From assembly GCA_037157565.1 (NCBI GenBank), contig JAZHRO010000046.1, forward strand, positions 15,040,501 through 15,104,500: a DNA stretch of 64,000 nucleotides. The letters run 5' to 3'. Of this stretch, positions 1 to 11,455 are shown in pieces. The stretch is from Thalassia testudinum. Taxonomy: Eukaryota; Streptophyta; Magnoliopsida; Alismatales; Hydrocharitaceae. Under the pieces are notes generated by a model. It searched no databases. It saw nothing but the letters and a program-made list of their open reading frames with translations, and was not told the origin of the DNA. A program made the position numbers and the translations under genes. Each line of letters opens with the position of its first letter. The stretch's first letter is position 1.

Positions 1-300
1 CAATTACTTTTAAAGGTCACCACTCTACCTAATTTTAATGTTCTTGATCCTGAAAGCCTCATTTAATATTTTTTTTTTGATAGTTTTTAAAAGAAATTAT
101 GTGACAAGAAGATGGCACTAACCTTGACTTCGCGGGAAGAAAAGGAACTTTAAGCTTTCACTTCCAAAAATCCTGCTTTCTTCCTGTATTGCTTGCACAC
201 ACGATAAGGAATAAAGAGAAGAGGATGAGATCCACATATCAAGCAAGAAAGTTAAATAAATGCAAAGCTGTGCCTCCCTGGCAACGACGTCAAAAAGTGA
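1..300 (-). other. Leader/interior of minus-strand Athila-type element C' (continues off the left edge)
   Basis: Read on the minus strand this lies downstream of the LTR ending at 301 and its primer-binding site, so it should be the untranslated leader of an element whose body is outside the window. I see no coding signal in it. Confidence 0.55.
280..292 (-). promoter_or_regulatory. Primer-binding site, tRNA-Asp type (degenerate), element C'
   Basis: The minus strand reads TGACGTCGTTGCC, two mismatches from the TGGCGCCGTTGCC seen intact in element A. It is followed by AGGGAGGCA as in the other Athila-type elements here. It lies 8 nt inside the LTR end at 301. Confidence 0.75.
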
Positions 301-866
301 TGTGAAAAATGAGCGATTTGAAATTAGGGTTTTTATCGTTGTAACATGCAAGTTTGCAATTGCTTTTAAATTTATAAAACCTAGATAGTGGAGTATCTAG
401 GGTCATCAAAGGAGGCAAGTTTGCACTTTTAAACACACTTTCTTAAAAATGGGAAATCAGCTTTCTTTTTGTGATTTTTTGAATATAAGATTTTCTTTTT
501 TGAGTTTTGAAATAAACAACAATAATGAAATAATATGCAAAGAAAGACTATGCCTAATCCCTTTGTGATATGATCCTCCAAAGATGTTGCTTTCTACCTT
601 AGCAAGCCCTTGGTGGGAGTGCCTTAGCTCATCCAAGGGTGGATGTTAACCACCCTAAAGAACTTCTGTAGATGTCCTCCTTGCCTGACTAGACCTCTGG
701 CTAGTGTAGGCACAAGAGAGAAGGGAAGAGGGGAACTCACTAAAGGGACACAGTGTCCCCTTAATCTTCTTCTTCTTCTCTTGGATGTGGGGTATGGTGT
801 ACTATGGATGGAAAGATGAGTGAATAATGAAGCCAAAGGTGTCCTTAATGGTGGTAGTTAATGGCC

Positions 867-874
867 TTTTATAG
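867..874 (-). promoter_or_regulatory. Probable TATA box of LTR C'
   Basis: CTATAAAA on the minus strand, preceded by CCTCCTACCCACT. The related LTR C has CCTATAAAAAG in the corresponding position near 40050. Confidence 0.55.
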
Positions 875-959
875 AGTGGGTAGGAGGGGTAGGTAGGCAT
901 GCATAGGTGGATGGTTAGGATGTTGTTGTGGGGGTGGTTAGATGATCCTAGAGTTGAGG

Positions 960-1560
960 TGAATTGGTGCCAACTCAAGGGGTATGAAGGGGGGTAGTTA
1001 AGGGTTGGAAGCACCCTTTTGGTGACCATCCATGGTGGTTGGAGATCACCATGTTGGCACCAACTTTGGTGCTTCTAGAAGGGGTTAAATGTGGAGGGTT
1101 TAGATGGGATTAGTGGTGGCATGGAGGGTTGGGATTAAAGGAGATTTGGCACCAATTGAAGGGGTGTGGAGAGGCTTAGTTAAGGAGGGTTGGCATGGGT
1201 TTGTGGTGGAGTTAAGAGGTAGGCTTGTTGGCACCAATTGATGAAGGTTAGAGATGGGTTTAATGGATAGGTGTAAGGTGGAGATGGGGTTATAGGTTGG
1301 CACCAAAGGTGAAGAAGTGTATGGGAATTTTTGGCACCACCTTAGGTGGTGGTTATAGGGTGGTTAAGGTGGTGAAAGGGTGGGTTAAAGTTGGCTCCAA
1401 GGGGGGTTTCTAGAATAGGGTTAGGTAGATGGTGGAGATAGGTTAAAAAGGAGATGGATGGTGGTGATGTGAAGGGGTTTTGGAGGGAAAGTTTGGGCCA
1501 AATTTTTGGTGGCACTTGGAGGTGGTGGTGTGAAGGGATGCATGGAAGGTGGCACCAACT
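960..1560. repeat. Dispersed TTGGCACCAA motifs inside LTR C'
   Basis: About nine near-copies of TTGGCACCAA or its complement lie near 966, 1052, 1147, 1229, 1297, 1332, 1391, 1509 and 1550, separated by GGTGG-rich filler. The motif is close to the TTGGCGCC core of the primer-binding site. LTR C has similar motifs at 39680-39960. Confidence 0.7.
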
Positions 1561-1639
1561 ATAGGTGGAGGTAGGTAGCTACCTTAGGTAGTGTAGTTGG
1601 AGTAGAGTTAAGGTGGAGTTAGGTTAGGGTTTAGGTTGG

Positions 1640-2340
1640 TAGTAGATGGCCATGGGTTGGATATTTTAGCTGAGCTAACTAAGCAAGCTTAGCTAGTAGG
1701 TTAGTAGAGGAGGAGGTAGGAGGAATTTAGGGTTTTGGATATGAGGAATTGGAATCAATTGTCTGGAGCTGCACTAGGGTTGGTGGCTGCTGAAGAGAAC
1801 AGCAAGGAGCTACCATAGCTAGCTTATCTTGCTAGTTCTTTGCTAGCTGCTAGGCCAAGCTAAAGTGAGCTAGCTTCTGCTGAATTGAGTTGAGGTGAGC
1901 TGGGTCTAGTCTTCCCAGAGGTTACCTAGCTAACTGGAGTAGCTAGCTAAGGTTAAGTGGCTCAACTCAACTAAGTTGAGCTGAGTTGAGTCTCCAAGAG
2001 CTGGACTTGAGCTGGCCTAAGCTGGTTGAGGTCATCTTCAACTGACTAGAGTTTAGTGGAGCTGGAAAGAACTAGACCTGAGCTAAGGTGGACTCCTGTC
2101 AACTTAGTTGAGCTAGCTAGAGCTCCTAGTGAACTGATTGGAGCTAAGATGAGCTAGACTCAACTAACTTGAGCTAGATCTAAGTTGACTTGAGCTAAGT
2201 TGATCTACTCTGAGCTACCATCTAGCTAAGATGAGCTAAATGGAGCTTGAGAGAGCAAAACCTAACCCAAGTGAGCTGGTATCCAACTATGATGAGCTGG
2301 ATCTAAGTGAGTCCCAGCTGAATTGAGCTTCCTCTTCACC
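1640..2340. repeat. AGCT-rich low-complexity block of LTR C'
   Basis: About 700 bp dominated by the palindrome AGCT in short variants (AGCTGAGCT, AGCTAGCT, AGCTAAG). The homologous LTR C carries the same type of block at 38925-39560. No ORF crosses it. Confidence 0.8.
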
Positions 2341-2555
2341 TATTACCTTCTTGAATGTTAGGGTTTTAGGGATCTGACTATCTGTTCATCCCTAACACTC
2401 AAATAAACATGTCAAAAATATAAAAAATCATGCAATGCATGCCTAACCTAATTGATGCCTAAATGCAGCATAGAAACCCATTTGCAGAGTTAAAATCCTA
2501 AGAACTAAACCTATTTTAGTGTATAGGAATGATGATAAACTGGCGTTTATTAGCA

Positions 2556-3371
2556 GCAAAATAGCCTCTTCTCCTTCTCTTCCTCTTGCTACCAATGGCA
2601 TCAATAGCAAAATCAACAATGACTACTGCAGTAGTAGTGGATGCAATAGCAGTGGCAACATCAAGCACAACAGTAGCCGCAACCCAATGACAACTGCAGT
2701 AGCAATCACAATAGTAGTAGCAATAGAGACGCAATAGCAGCAGCAGCGAGAAAACATAGCAATAGCTACTACAGCAATAATAGCATATTTACACACCTTT
2801 AGTAGTAGTAGAATCAACAGTAGTGGCCACAATAGCATCAACAACAGTGTTGACAACAGCTATAGTAGTAGCAACAGCAACTGCAGCGTCGACAATGGCC
2901 ACAGTAGTTGCTGCAGCTCCTTTAGACTCTCTAGCAATAACAATGGTGGCGACAGCAGGCGACAACCAATAAAGAGGAGGTCTAGTAGTAGAGAATGGAA
3001 TGGAGGAGGTGGGGCTGGGGGAAAGGAGGTGCTCTTCATCGGAGAAGAAGAGGAAAAGACTTAGGGAGGAAGAAGCAATGTTTTCCTCTTTCTATTTCAA
3101 GTTTCTTTCACTTATATAAGGGTTAGACAATTTAGGAAAAATCCCTCCCTCCTAACACACACATTTTCAAGGAGTCTATAAACTCAAGTTGTGTTACCAA
3201 TTGCCCTGCATCTTTTATCTACTTGAACACTTAACTAGTTATTTCAAGGGATTATTCATTCCCAAAGTTACCATTGCCAAAATAAGGTTCTCAAGCCCTT
3301 AATCCATCATTAAGCAAGCAATTAAGTTTTTAATTAACCAATTAAGTACATTAAAAATCCATACCCTTACA
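2556..3371 (-). repeat. 3' LTR of element F (first ~816 bp)
   Basis: Aligns by eye along its length with 30041-30846, including the triplet-rich block, a TATATAAG box near 3114, a run near ACACACATTTTCAAGG, and the terminal ACCCTTACA (LTR start TGTAAGGG on the minus strand). It breaks off at 2556 where LTR C' is inserted. Confidence 0.85.
2590..2960. repeat. Imperfect trinucleotide (CAG/CAA/TAG) tract in F LTR
   Basis: About 370 bp of degenerate CAR/TAR triplets. The same tract occurs in the second F LTR at 30100-30400. It produces long spurious ORFs in several frames, which I do not treat as genes. Confidence 0.75.
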
Positions 3372-3386
3372 CCCTACCCTCCTTGG
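3372..3386 (-). promoter_or_regulatory. Polypurine tract of element F
   Basis: The minus strand reads CCAAGGAGGGTAGGG directly against the LTR start TGTAAGGG. Upstream GAGGACAAAATCC resembles the phrase normally seen before the PPT in Tekay/Del-type chromoviruses. Confidence 0.8.
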
Positions 3387-3699
3387 AAAGGATTTTGTCC
3401 TCAAAATCGACTTAAGGAAATTGGGTGTAAGCATAAATGGTCACAAGAAATTCCAAAGCGGCAAACCAAGTCTGCTAGAAGGCCATCACAACACAAGAAA
3501 ATAAAGCACTAGTATCGAAGGAATATAGCATTCCTTACATACAACCATACTATTACAACATCTTAGAGACCCTCCCTCAGGTCACAAAAGAACACAAAGA
3601 GGGAGTTCACTTCAAAATTCGTGCATCAAATGATCAAAGATATCCTGAGCCTACCAACCACCTAAAGCATCAAGGTCGTTGTCCTCCACAAGAGCACCT

Positions 3700-4346
3700 A
3701 CAAATTCCTTAACATTGGTTGCGGCAGATCCCTTGTCCTAGTTCACGAAAGGAGTCACGAGAATTCGTCGTGCATTTAGCATATCAACTCTCAGCCTGCC
3801 GTTGCCCCTACCTTGGCATCCTCTAGTCAAGGCTACCATTTATTCCCCCATGGGATGGCCTCACTTCAAATGTCTAGGTAGTTTGCACCTAAAACACAAC
3901 TTTGGAGTCCTACACGATCCTGCATGAATCCTTCCATAGTTGGCACAACACTTTCTCTTAAAAGGCCGACTTGTACTACCTGAAGTGCAATCCATGCAAA
4001 AACTCCTTTCTCCTATCCGGGAGTTCATCGTCATTAGGTCGTATCATTGGGACTGATGATTACTCCTACAAGTGGGCCCTCCCATACTACGGTGTGATTG
4101 CTGGGTCTGTCCTTGTGGCTGAATGACCGCCGTCGTCCTCTTCACTATCATGGCTCTCTCAGCTACTTTAATTTGACTAGTCATTGACATCCCGACCAAT
4201 TGCATTCCGACTATGTTTACTGCCTCTAGCAGGTTCTGCATTGTCCCCTACATCCACTTCATCATGTCCTGTAGCTGGCCTATAGCTGCAGCAAGATTCA
4301 TGGGGGTCCTATTACCACCTTTAGTATGCTTCCTTCTCAGAGGCAT
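3700..4346 (-). pseudogene. Broken gag of element F, zinc-knuckle type
   Basis: Starting at the ATG at 4346-4344, the minus strand encodes a short basic N-terminus and a stretch containing AAAIGQLQDMMKWM, then reads on through stops near 4242 and 4044. Further on (about 3855-3970) there is a cysteine-rich stretch, CCANYGRIHAGSC followed by CFRCKLPRHLK, which matches the nucleocapsid of plant Ty3/gypsy gags except that the last zinc ligand is lost. Gag would package element RNA into virus-like particles in the cytoplasm. The central capsid domain is absent, so this is a deletion derivative as well as point-mutated. About 310 bp between it and the PPT hold nothing I can identify. Confidence 0.7.
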
Positions 4347-4455
4347 TCTTAACACATCAATGAAACCAAACTTGTTCCATCATAGCTTGACCACAATCAA
4401 GATTTGGTCGCAACCTTATACCAACCATAGCGTACACACTTCCAATCAGGTGCAT

Positions 4456-4467
4456 GCTCTGATACCA
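4456..4467 (-). promoter_or_regulatory. Primer-binding site for initiator Met tRNA, element F
   Basis: The minus strand reads TGGTATCAGAGC, a perfect complement to the 3' end of plant tRNA-iMet, 8 nt inside the LTR end at 4476. Confidence 0.9.
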
Positions 4468-4475
4468 CCAAAGGC

Positions 4476-7400
4476 TGTCACTCCCCAAAAGCCTGGACTC
4501 CTAAATGAGGGTTTAAGTTCCGAGGAATGACAATAGAAGAGGTGCTGGTTTATTTAATTCAAGTTGTACCAAACTAACTCGAGCTATCAAAGAGTTTCAT
4601 TTAATAAGAAATGGAAGAAAATATCAGGAGAGTGACACATAAATGAAAAGGTACAGTACAAAGTAAACATGTACTAAGCTAGCATATTAAAATAGAAATC
4701 CGACATAAAAACAAAGCATAAAAGTTACCTGCGAAAAATCCCAAGAAAAACCCGTGTAGCGACAAATCTTGTGCGTCGATGTCATATGACAAGAACAACC
4801 TGAAATTAGGTCACAAAGTAGGGATGAGCCAATTGGCTCAGTAGGGAACAAACATCTACTATATCACAATAAAAAACACAGGGTAGTGAATAGTTTCACT
4901 AACCAGCTAGATTCTTAGCCTAACTCAACAGTCCAGGTTTCGACTCCCAAACTCAGTCAAAGCTTACCAACCACCGTGGTCTAAACACATGAACCATGTT
5001 TCCCCTTTTTCCTGTTATTTAGTAATATGAAATTTATTCTCCCACTCACCTCGGTGATCATATTCTAGGAATCATCTCTCTCTACTAGAGGAGATTCAGA
5101 TAGCCTTTCCTTGGATTTCCAGCCTGATAGTCTCACCCTGGGTAGAGAAGAGGCTAGCAAGTCTGTTGTTCCTTAAAAAGCCGTGCTCGTTCTCAATGTA
5201 TCGAGAACGTTGCTGACCTCCATTAGAAGAATCGGACTTATTGTGAGCCACCAAGCCAAAAACTTGCGACCATGAAGAGCAAGCTTGGTTCATGTCCAGC
5301 AAGGACCAGTTACAGATAAAACCAGAATATCATCATAGGATTGTCTAAATTGTCGAGCCACACCAATGTTCCCACCAGTTGGAGCTCCGTGAAGGAGCAT
5401 AGTCTCCGAGTGTGCCCTCTTAATCTGCCGTCGGACGAGATCTCAACCAATCCATCACGGCACCCCAACGAATTCCATACATACAGTCCCCTAGTGAGCC
5501 TGTAGCTATGAGTATGAACGACCCCAATGTCTCCCACTACGTATGCGACTGTTGACATAGCATAGAGCCATGAGTACCTCCTCATTGAATCGGATTCAGG
5601 TACATCCAAGTACCAGATAACAATGGCAACCTAAGGCTGTCACCATATCCGAGAACCATTCAAGTTTCGAGGTAAAATTCTTTAGTAGCCTTTAGCTACC
5701 GTAACAACTCAGATCCTTTACCCAAGCAATGAACCCATGGTTCACCAAGTCCAAGGATGCAGCCTTACGAGCTCACCTAGTTGACTTACTATCAATTCAT
5801 TTCATTAGGTTCCGTGGCTAGAATGAAACCCTAGACACCTAGTGGATCACTTGAGATCTTACTAAAGACTTTTAGGATCTAAGCATTCCATTTATTAGAC
5901 TCTGGCTAAATCACAAATATCATCATGTAAGGTTTAAGTCATTACTTAGCCAATTCAAATTGTTTTTAATCTATTTATTTGAGCTTCAAGCTCAAATTAA
6001 AGACACACATACACATTCCCAATCTAGGGTTTAACTACAATTTCACCCTTTTCCTGCCTATTAGGGCATCCACCAGACCCCCCAATTAGTGTCTAGATTA
6101 GGCTCAATCATCCCTTCGGATTTCCAGTATCAGAAAGCCAAATTTCAGGTCAATTAGTAACTCCAATAGACTGCCTAACGTGTAATATCGAACATTCATG
6201 TATGCTTTTCATACAATCATTTCAATTTAGTTTTATGTCTATATACCTTTAGTGAAATATAGTTACAAATGAGTTACACAATTCCCATATTTATTTATAC
6301 CCCTAGACCAACTTATATTGGAAATGAAGTCTAGTGACAAGCATTTGAATTTCAAGCAAGTAACCCAACCCTGGAACCATCATGTACTTTTTATAAATAT
6401 ATAGGATCAAACTTAAGATGAATTGTTTCAAGAAACTAATAAAAGCCCTACAAAATCTAGGAAAACCAATGTAGATTATCATCATTAAGAACCCTAGGGG
6501 CAAAATTTTATACCAAAAAAACTTATACCTAAATCATAAAGGGAGATTCCTACTTAAGGATGGCCTTTTCCTAATAGAGTAGACAATCAACTTCATTTGA
6601 TTAGATAGGTGGGAGCCTAAGGCATCAAGCTGATGCATCCAAATGCACACATACCCACGCAGAAACATACACAGAGACATTTGTGCATATACATGTACCT
6701 CTCCTTGTATTCATCCGTATAAACCAATTAGACCAAGTGGACCAATCACATTTTCGCAAAATAAGTGCCCCACCAGTCCAAAGAATGAAAGAGCATCCAC
6801 CACATTATAAGATCAGAAGCTACAATATCTTGGCCAACTGCATTACATCTCTAACAAACTAAAAACCACAGCTTCCAGTTAGACAGAGTCGCTTCAACAG
6901 TCCAACCTCTTTCCACAATTCTGGTTCATTACCTACTTCAAAGGATGGTTCAATTTTCGGGTGAAACAAACTAGTTGGGCACTAGACAAGTATTTAACAT
7001 TGATATCAAGAACTGGACTCCCTGATACAAATCCCTCGATGAAGCCCCTAAGATAAGCACCCACTAAATGCCTAAATAGGTTAAAGAACAAAAGACAACA
7101 CATTTGGCCACAGGCAGGTAGATGGAAGATGGCGCACCTTCCATCTATCAAGTTGTTCCAGAAAGGTCCCAAAAATAATTAGGATTAGTTCTAGTTCCAG
7201 GAAGCCTCATCCACCTAGCAATCGAATCTAAAAAGATCCAAAAGTCCACCCATTAAGAAAGGCATAGAGCTATAGCCAACTATCCTTACGGGGGTTGCTT
7301 AAACAATCCCTTCGAATCCTCCTTGAATCTTGCTCTGTTTAATGTGTTGCATTAAATTCTTAAAAATATACTCACCCCATTTGCCACATTCACGCTCGAA

Positions 7401-7775
7401 AGGTGTGGAATAGCCCTTTAGCCTATTTCCAAGTCTCCTAATACTTGAGCTTCCTCAAGTTACTACATGAGATTTTCGGGCACCAACTTTATTACAGGCG
7501 ATGCACGTTAGTAGCTACTATAAAACAACATGATCACCCCACATCCTTCACAACCTCCACCTTGAGAAGGGAGGATGATCCCTTCCTTATCACAAAATGG
7601 TCCATGACAATACTATACTTAAAAATGTGACCTCCACCCATACCAACATCGATTGGTCATGAAAGTGAAGTTAAAGCTTTTCTATCACATACTATGTATG
7701 AACATATATGAATATGAATCTCTTCTTTATTTATAGGCTAACACCCTCAGGAACCTACATTAAGTTGAGTGTAAT
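4476..7775 (-). repeat. 5' LTR of element F, distal part
   Basis: Bounded by the LTR end (minus strand GAGTGACA, at 4476) and the insertion point of the solo LTR at 7776. I found no coding homology in these 3.3 kb; short ORFs on both strands look accidental. It is called LTR because it lies between an LTR terminus next to a PBS and, after removing the two insertions, sequence matching the other F LTR. Confidence 0.65.
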
Positions 7776-9438
7776 TATTGGTGCTAGAGCACCATGATCG
7801 TTTATTTTGATGATAACAAAGCACGTGTTATTTAACATTTGCATTTGAATTCTTAGATTTTAGGTTAATTGCAAATGGAGACGTGTTTAGATGGAGTTTG
7901 AGCTCGCATCCATGGTAGATTGGAAGAGCTTGATAGAGGAGAAGGAGCTTCGCAAGGAGCGAAAGCTTGAAGAAGGAAGGAGATGAAGAATAGGATAGAT
8001 TTCCTTCATTGTATTTTGTACTTTATTTTTTGCTTTTTATCTTTCTTAGATTACTTCTTAAAGAGCCTCAAAGAACCCTTATAGTAGTCCTAGGAACACC
8101 TGCACAACCCTAGGACACTTAAGTTTTCTGTAAGAACTTAGAAAATCAAAATAGGGTTCTGACAACCTAATCAGACGTCTAATATGGAAATCAGACGTCT
8201 AATAGTGACCGTTGACTCAGATGTCCAATAACTTAGGCTGGACTTAGAAGTTTCTGTCTGATGAAATCTGACGACCAGACCTCAGTCCAGATGTCTTAGA
8301 AGAATCTAATGGTTATGATAGACGTCCAATTAGTAGAGCATTAGCTAACAAACTAAATGTTGAGGAATATAACCGTTAGGCTTATATTAGACATCCATAG
8401 ATGACCCCAGACGTTTGATATGTGACTGTTGAGCCTTAACTGACCCAAAATCACTTTGTAAAATATTCTAGCCGTTAACCTACCTTGGGAAATTCATTCC
8501 TGTAGTACAATAGGTTTCTAGATGTCCATACATAGTACTAGACGTCCTGTACGTCGTTTGATGGCCTTACACTAGAACCCTGTTTAGGTCTGAAGCAAGT
8601 CAGGAAGGAAACCTACCTAGAATCAGAAGTCTTACTTAGTTCCCAGATATCTTAAACTAGTTTTCCAGACATCTGATTCCTAGAACAGACATTTGATGAC
8701 CCTGTCAGAATCATAATTGATTCTGATTATGGCTATGGAAGCCTTCTAAGGTTTTTTAAAGCCTTCCTAGGCCCTCTATAAATAGAGGAGGACCCTTGCC
8801 TTGCAAAGACACACCAAGACACACCAAGCATTAGCATTTCCACATCATTTGTGTCAAATTGATCATGAGAAGATCTTGCTCTCCATTTCTCCATTCCACA
8901 TCTTGAGAGCCATCTTCTAGTTGCGCACCTGCTCTCCCTCTGAGATTACAAGAGCAATGAAGCGTCGCCGCATGGTTCACACACTCACGTCCTCACACTG
9001 ATGCACTCCCACCAAAGGGAAGTTCCCTTACCTATAGTAGCTAGATTTAATCATTCACTTTGTGGCTCTATAAGTTGTGTTGTAATTTATCTTTGTAATT
9101 GTGTTGGGTATTCGCATTGCGAATTCCCGTCTCCTTCGTGAGACAAAATCCTCCTTGTGAAAAGGAGCGGTTGAGGAACGCTACCCTCGTACTCATAGCG
9201 TGGTTTTAATTGAGGTTGTACTACCCTCGTTAAAGTAGTACGTTAGTGGATTTGATCGGCTAGGTCGATCGGAAAATCCTAACTCGAGAGGGTTAGGTGA
9301 TGGTTTTCACCTTGGTTTGGGTTTCCACCTAAAATTATTGTGCCTATTGTATGATTATGCTATTTGTGAGATTGTTTACATAATTCTGCATTTTACATTA
9401 CATCACGCATATCTCACCCCCTATCATAAGGATTTACA
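7776..9438 (+). mobile_element. SIRE/Maximus-like Ty1/copia solo LTR
   Basis: A 1663-bp LTR flanked by a perfect 5-bp duplication, GTAAT, at 7771-7775 and 9439-9443. It begins TATTGGTGCTAGAGCACC (the first TG mutated to TA) followed by TTTTGATGATAACAAA, typical of SIRE-type LTR starts, and ends TTTACA. The 3' part (near 9130-9330) has the GTGAAAAGGAG and GGTTAGG phrases I associate with these LTRs. No PBS or coding sequence follows, so it is a solo LTR left by LTR-LTR recombination. It contains many AGACGTCT-like motifs at 8165-8700. Confidence 0.82.
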
Positions 9439-9443
9439 GTAAT

Positions 9444-9554
9444 ATCCTATTTGTATTCTTAAACATGAAGGACAGGTGCAACATTTTATAAATAACCATG
9501 CCACCACAACATTGAGTTCTCGGTTTAATCTACCAATTGTTGTAAATTACATAA
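9444..9554 (-). repeat. 5' LTR of element F, middle fragment
   Basis: A 111-bp fragment trapped between the SIRE-like solo LTR and element B. It should be contiguous with 7775 on one side and 29889 on the other once the insertions and their duplicated target bases are removed. Confidence 0.7.
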
Positions 9555-11429
9555 TGATGGGAGCACCATTATGAGCCCTAACTAGCCAAATTTGATTTGA
9601 TAAAGTTCATAAAAGCTCCTACATAACCATTAAAGGGTCCTATGTGCATTCTATTTTATTTTAAGAAAAAGAGAAGAACACAGGGTTATTTCTGTAATTT
9701 TAACTGCATTTATAAATACAGAATAACCACGGGGAATTTCAAGGGTTAATTAAAGGTCAAATGGTCATTAATGACTAATAAGTGGGTCCGTGCAAATAGA
9801 AACGGGTTTTCACGTATTTCAAGAATTAATGGAATCTGAAACCCTAATTTCAGACCTGCTAATTAACTAAGGTTCTAGTCAGGATAAAATTCACATAAAC
9901 CTTCTAAAAATCATATAAAAATATTCTATAAGGTTTGGTACCCTTGATTTGACCATCTGAACCCATTTTGACCTAAAATAGAGTCTCAAACAAAAAGTTG
10001 CCCTAATTTGGATTTCTCCATAAATTACCCTGTCAAACTTAGTCAAAACCAAAATCTGACTTCACCATCAGATTGCTTCGGTCCAAATTAGGTTTGTACC
10101 AAAATTTAGTCCCCTTGCCTCCTCATTATTTGCTCATCATCACCGTACCTCCAAACTTCGCTTCAACCGCCGTAGCGCCTGCTTCGACTCCATCTTCCAA
10201 CTCATCGATATACCTCCGGCAAGCTTTTGCGCCAACTCTACTCCACCAATCCACTTGCTATCGACCTCCACACCATCGTCATGTCCACATGAGCAAAACC
10301 CCTCAAGAAATTGAGGGGATTGCCATGCCAATTACTCCACCAAACACTGCCCCCTTCGCCTTCATATTTCACCTCGACAACCAATTACAACGACCTTCAC
10401 GGCACGCTACCGCCACCACCACCCTTGCCGCACTCATGCAAAACTTTTGAGCTTCTCTAATCTGGTTGCAAGGCCGTGTTTCATGTTTCAGGTCATCACG
10501 CTCAGTTGCCATTGACGGAGCTCCTCTAAATAACCTTGGAGTTGTGTTCTTGCCACAATAACTCCAAGTCTCACCTCCAGGCAACGCGGATTCCCTCCAG
10601 GCATTCTTCCAGGCTCACAATTGGCAGAGAACAAGCCCCCTTTGACCATAATTGGAAGATGCTTCAACTGCTGCTTCCACACAAAGAACATGAGTCTAGA
10701 TAGTCCCACATCCTAGGATTTGGAGTTGATAGCGCCGCATAAATTTCTTTTGTGCCTACAACCCCTCACCCAATACACGAGGGGTTGCCCTCAACGCACG
10801 CATTCACTCTTCGGCTACCATCACGCCCGATAGCCCTGGTCAATCGAATTCCTAAATACCCGGATAGCTACCCGTTTAAGCGGGTTAAGGAGAAAGAGAA
10901 GAGGAGGGAGGGGGTTTTGCTCTCTGTGAGAAGGCCCCAACACTTAGTCACTGAAAAGGTTGAGGGACCCTTGTGTGTGAAAGAAGAAGAGGAAGAACTG
11001 AAGGAGAAAAGAGGAAAGGCACTGTAGCAGAGCCTCTGTTAAAGCATCTAAGCACCTTGGCAGACGTCTGATCCTGCTGATTTATGTTCCTGTGGCTCTT
11101 TGGTTATTTATCTATGTGGATTATTTGATTGAGTCTTACTGTTCACTTATTTGGGATTATTGTGAGGGGTAATTGGTGATTTAAATCATCATTTTACCCC
11201 ATTCTTTTTGCATTTGATACTGATTCTCATATATACATTATTCTTGAATGGAATTATTTCAAATATGTGCTAGAATTGTAATCTTTGAGATTAAATTGCA
11301 ATACTTTCTCCCTATGTTCGACCTCGGATTTTCTAACGATTCTTTGAGATATAAATTGTATTTGTTTTCTAACTATTTTGGCTATATTAAAATGAAGCAA
11401 TTTTAAAACCTCGTTTTAGCCCATTAGCA
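9555..11429 (+). repeat. 5' LTR of element B, with internal deletion
   Basis: Starts TGATGGGAGC and ends CATTAGCA. It is 1875 bp against 2524 bp in the 3' copy; sequence equivalent to 27916-28567 is missing at 10109/10110, with TAG microhomology at the junction. The missing piece includes the TATA box seen at 28301, so this copy probably lost its promoter. Confidence 0.9.
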
Positions 11430-11455
11430 TTGTGCTGCCATTCCTAGGGAGCAAC
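11430..11455 (+). promoter_or_regulatory. Degenerate primer-binding site of element B
   Basis: Follows the LTR end directly: TTGTGCTGCCATTCC then TAGGGAGCAACG. It aligns with the tRNA-Asp type site of A and its flank, but with an insertion and substitutions in the priming core. Confidence 0.65.

Larger units (their letters stand above)
301..2555 (-). repeat. LTR of Athila-type element C' (5' LTR, minus strand)
   Basis: This 2255-bp LTR is the reverse-complement relative of the LTR at 38691-40955 (2265 bp). Shared landmarks in the same order are a TTTATCATCATTC block near the start, the phrase around GTTAGGCATGCATTGCA, GGATGAACAGATA, a long AGCT-rich stretch, TTGGCACC motifs, a TATA box, and a CCTAGATACTCC block near the end. 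It starts at 2555 (TGCTAATAAACG) and ends at 301 (TTTTTCACA), and the PBS follows, so it is a 5' LTR. It interrupts the F LTR: 2556 onward continues into sequence matched by the second F LTR copy near 30041. The left target duplication is outside the window. Confidence 0.85.

Noticed and set aside
2516..2856. ORFs of 72-77 codons on both strands
   Set aside because: Products of the degenerate triplet repeat; all frames are open and residue composition is monotonous.
4456..4467. A second separate minus-strand element starting at this PBS
   Set aside because: At first the PBS seemed far from the F LTR at 30846. Once the solo LTR (7776-9438) and B are removed, the sequence from 30846 to 4476 reads as one LTR next to this PBS, so one element suffices.
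10073..11027. ORFs of 125 and 91 codons in the 5' LTR of B, with a partial twin at 28677-29488
   Set aside because: They are within the LTR and differ in frame and length between the two LTR copies, as expected of non-coding sequence.
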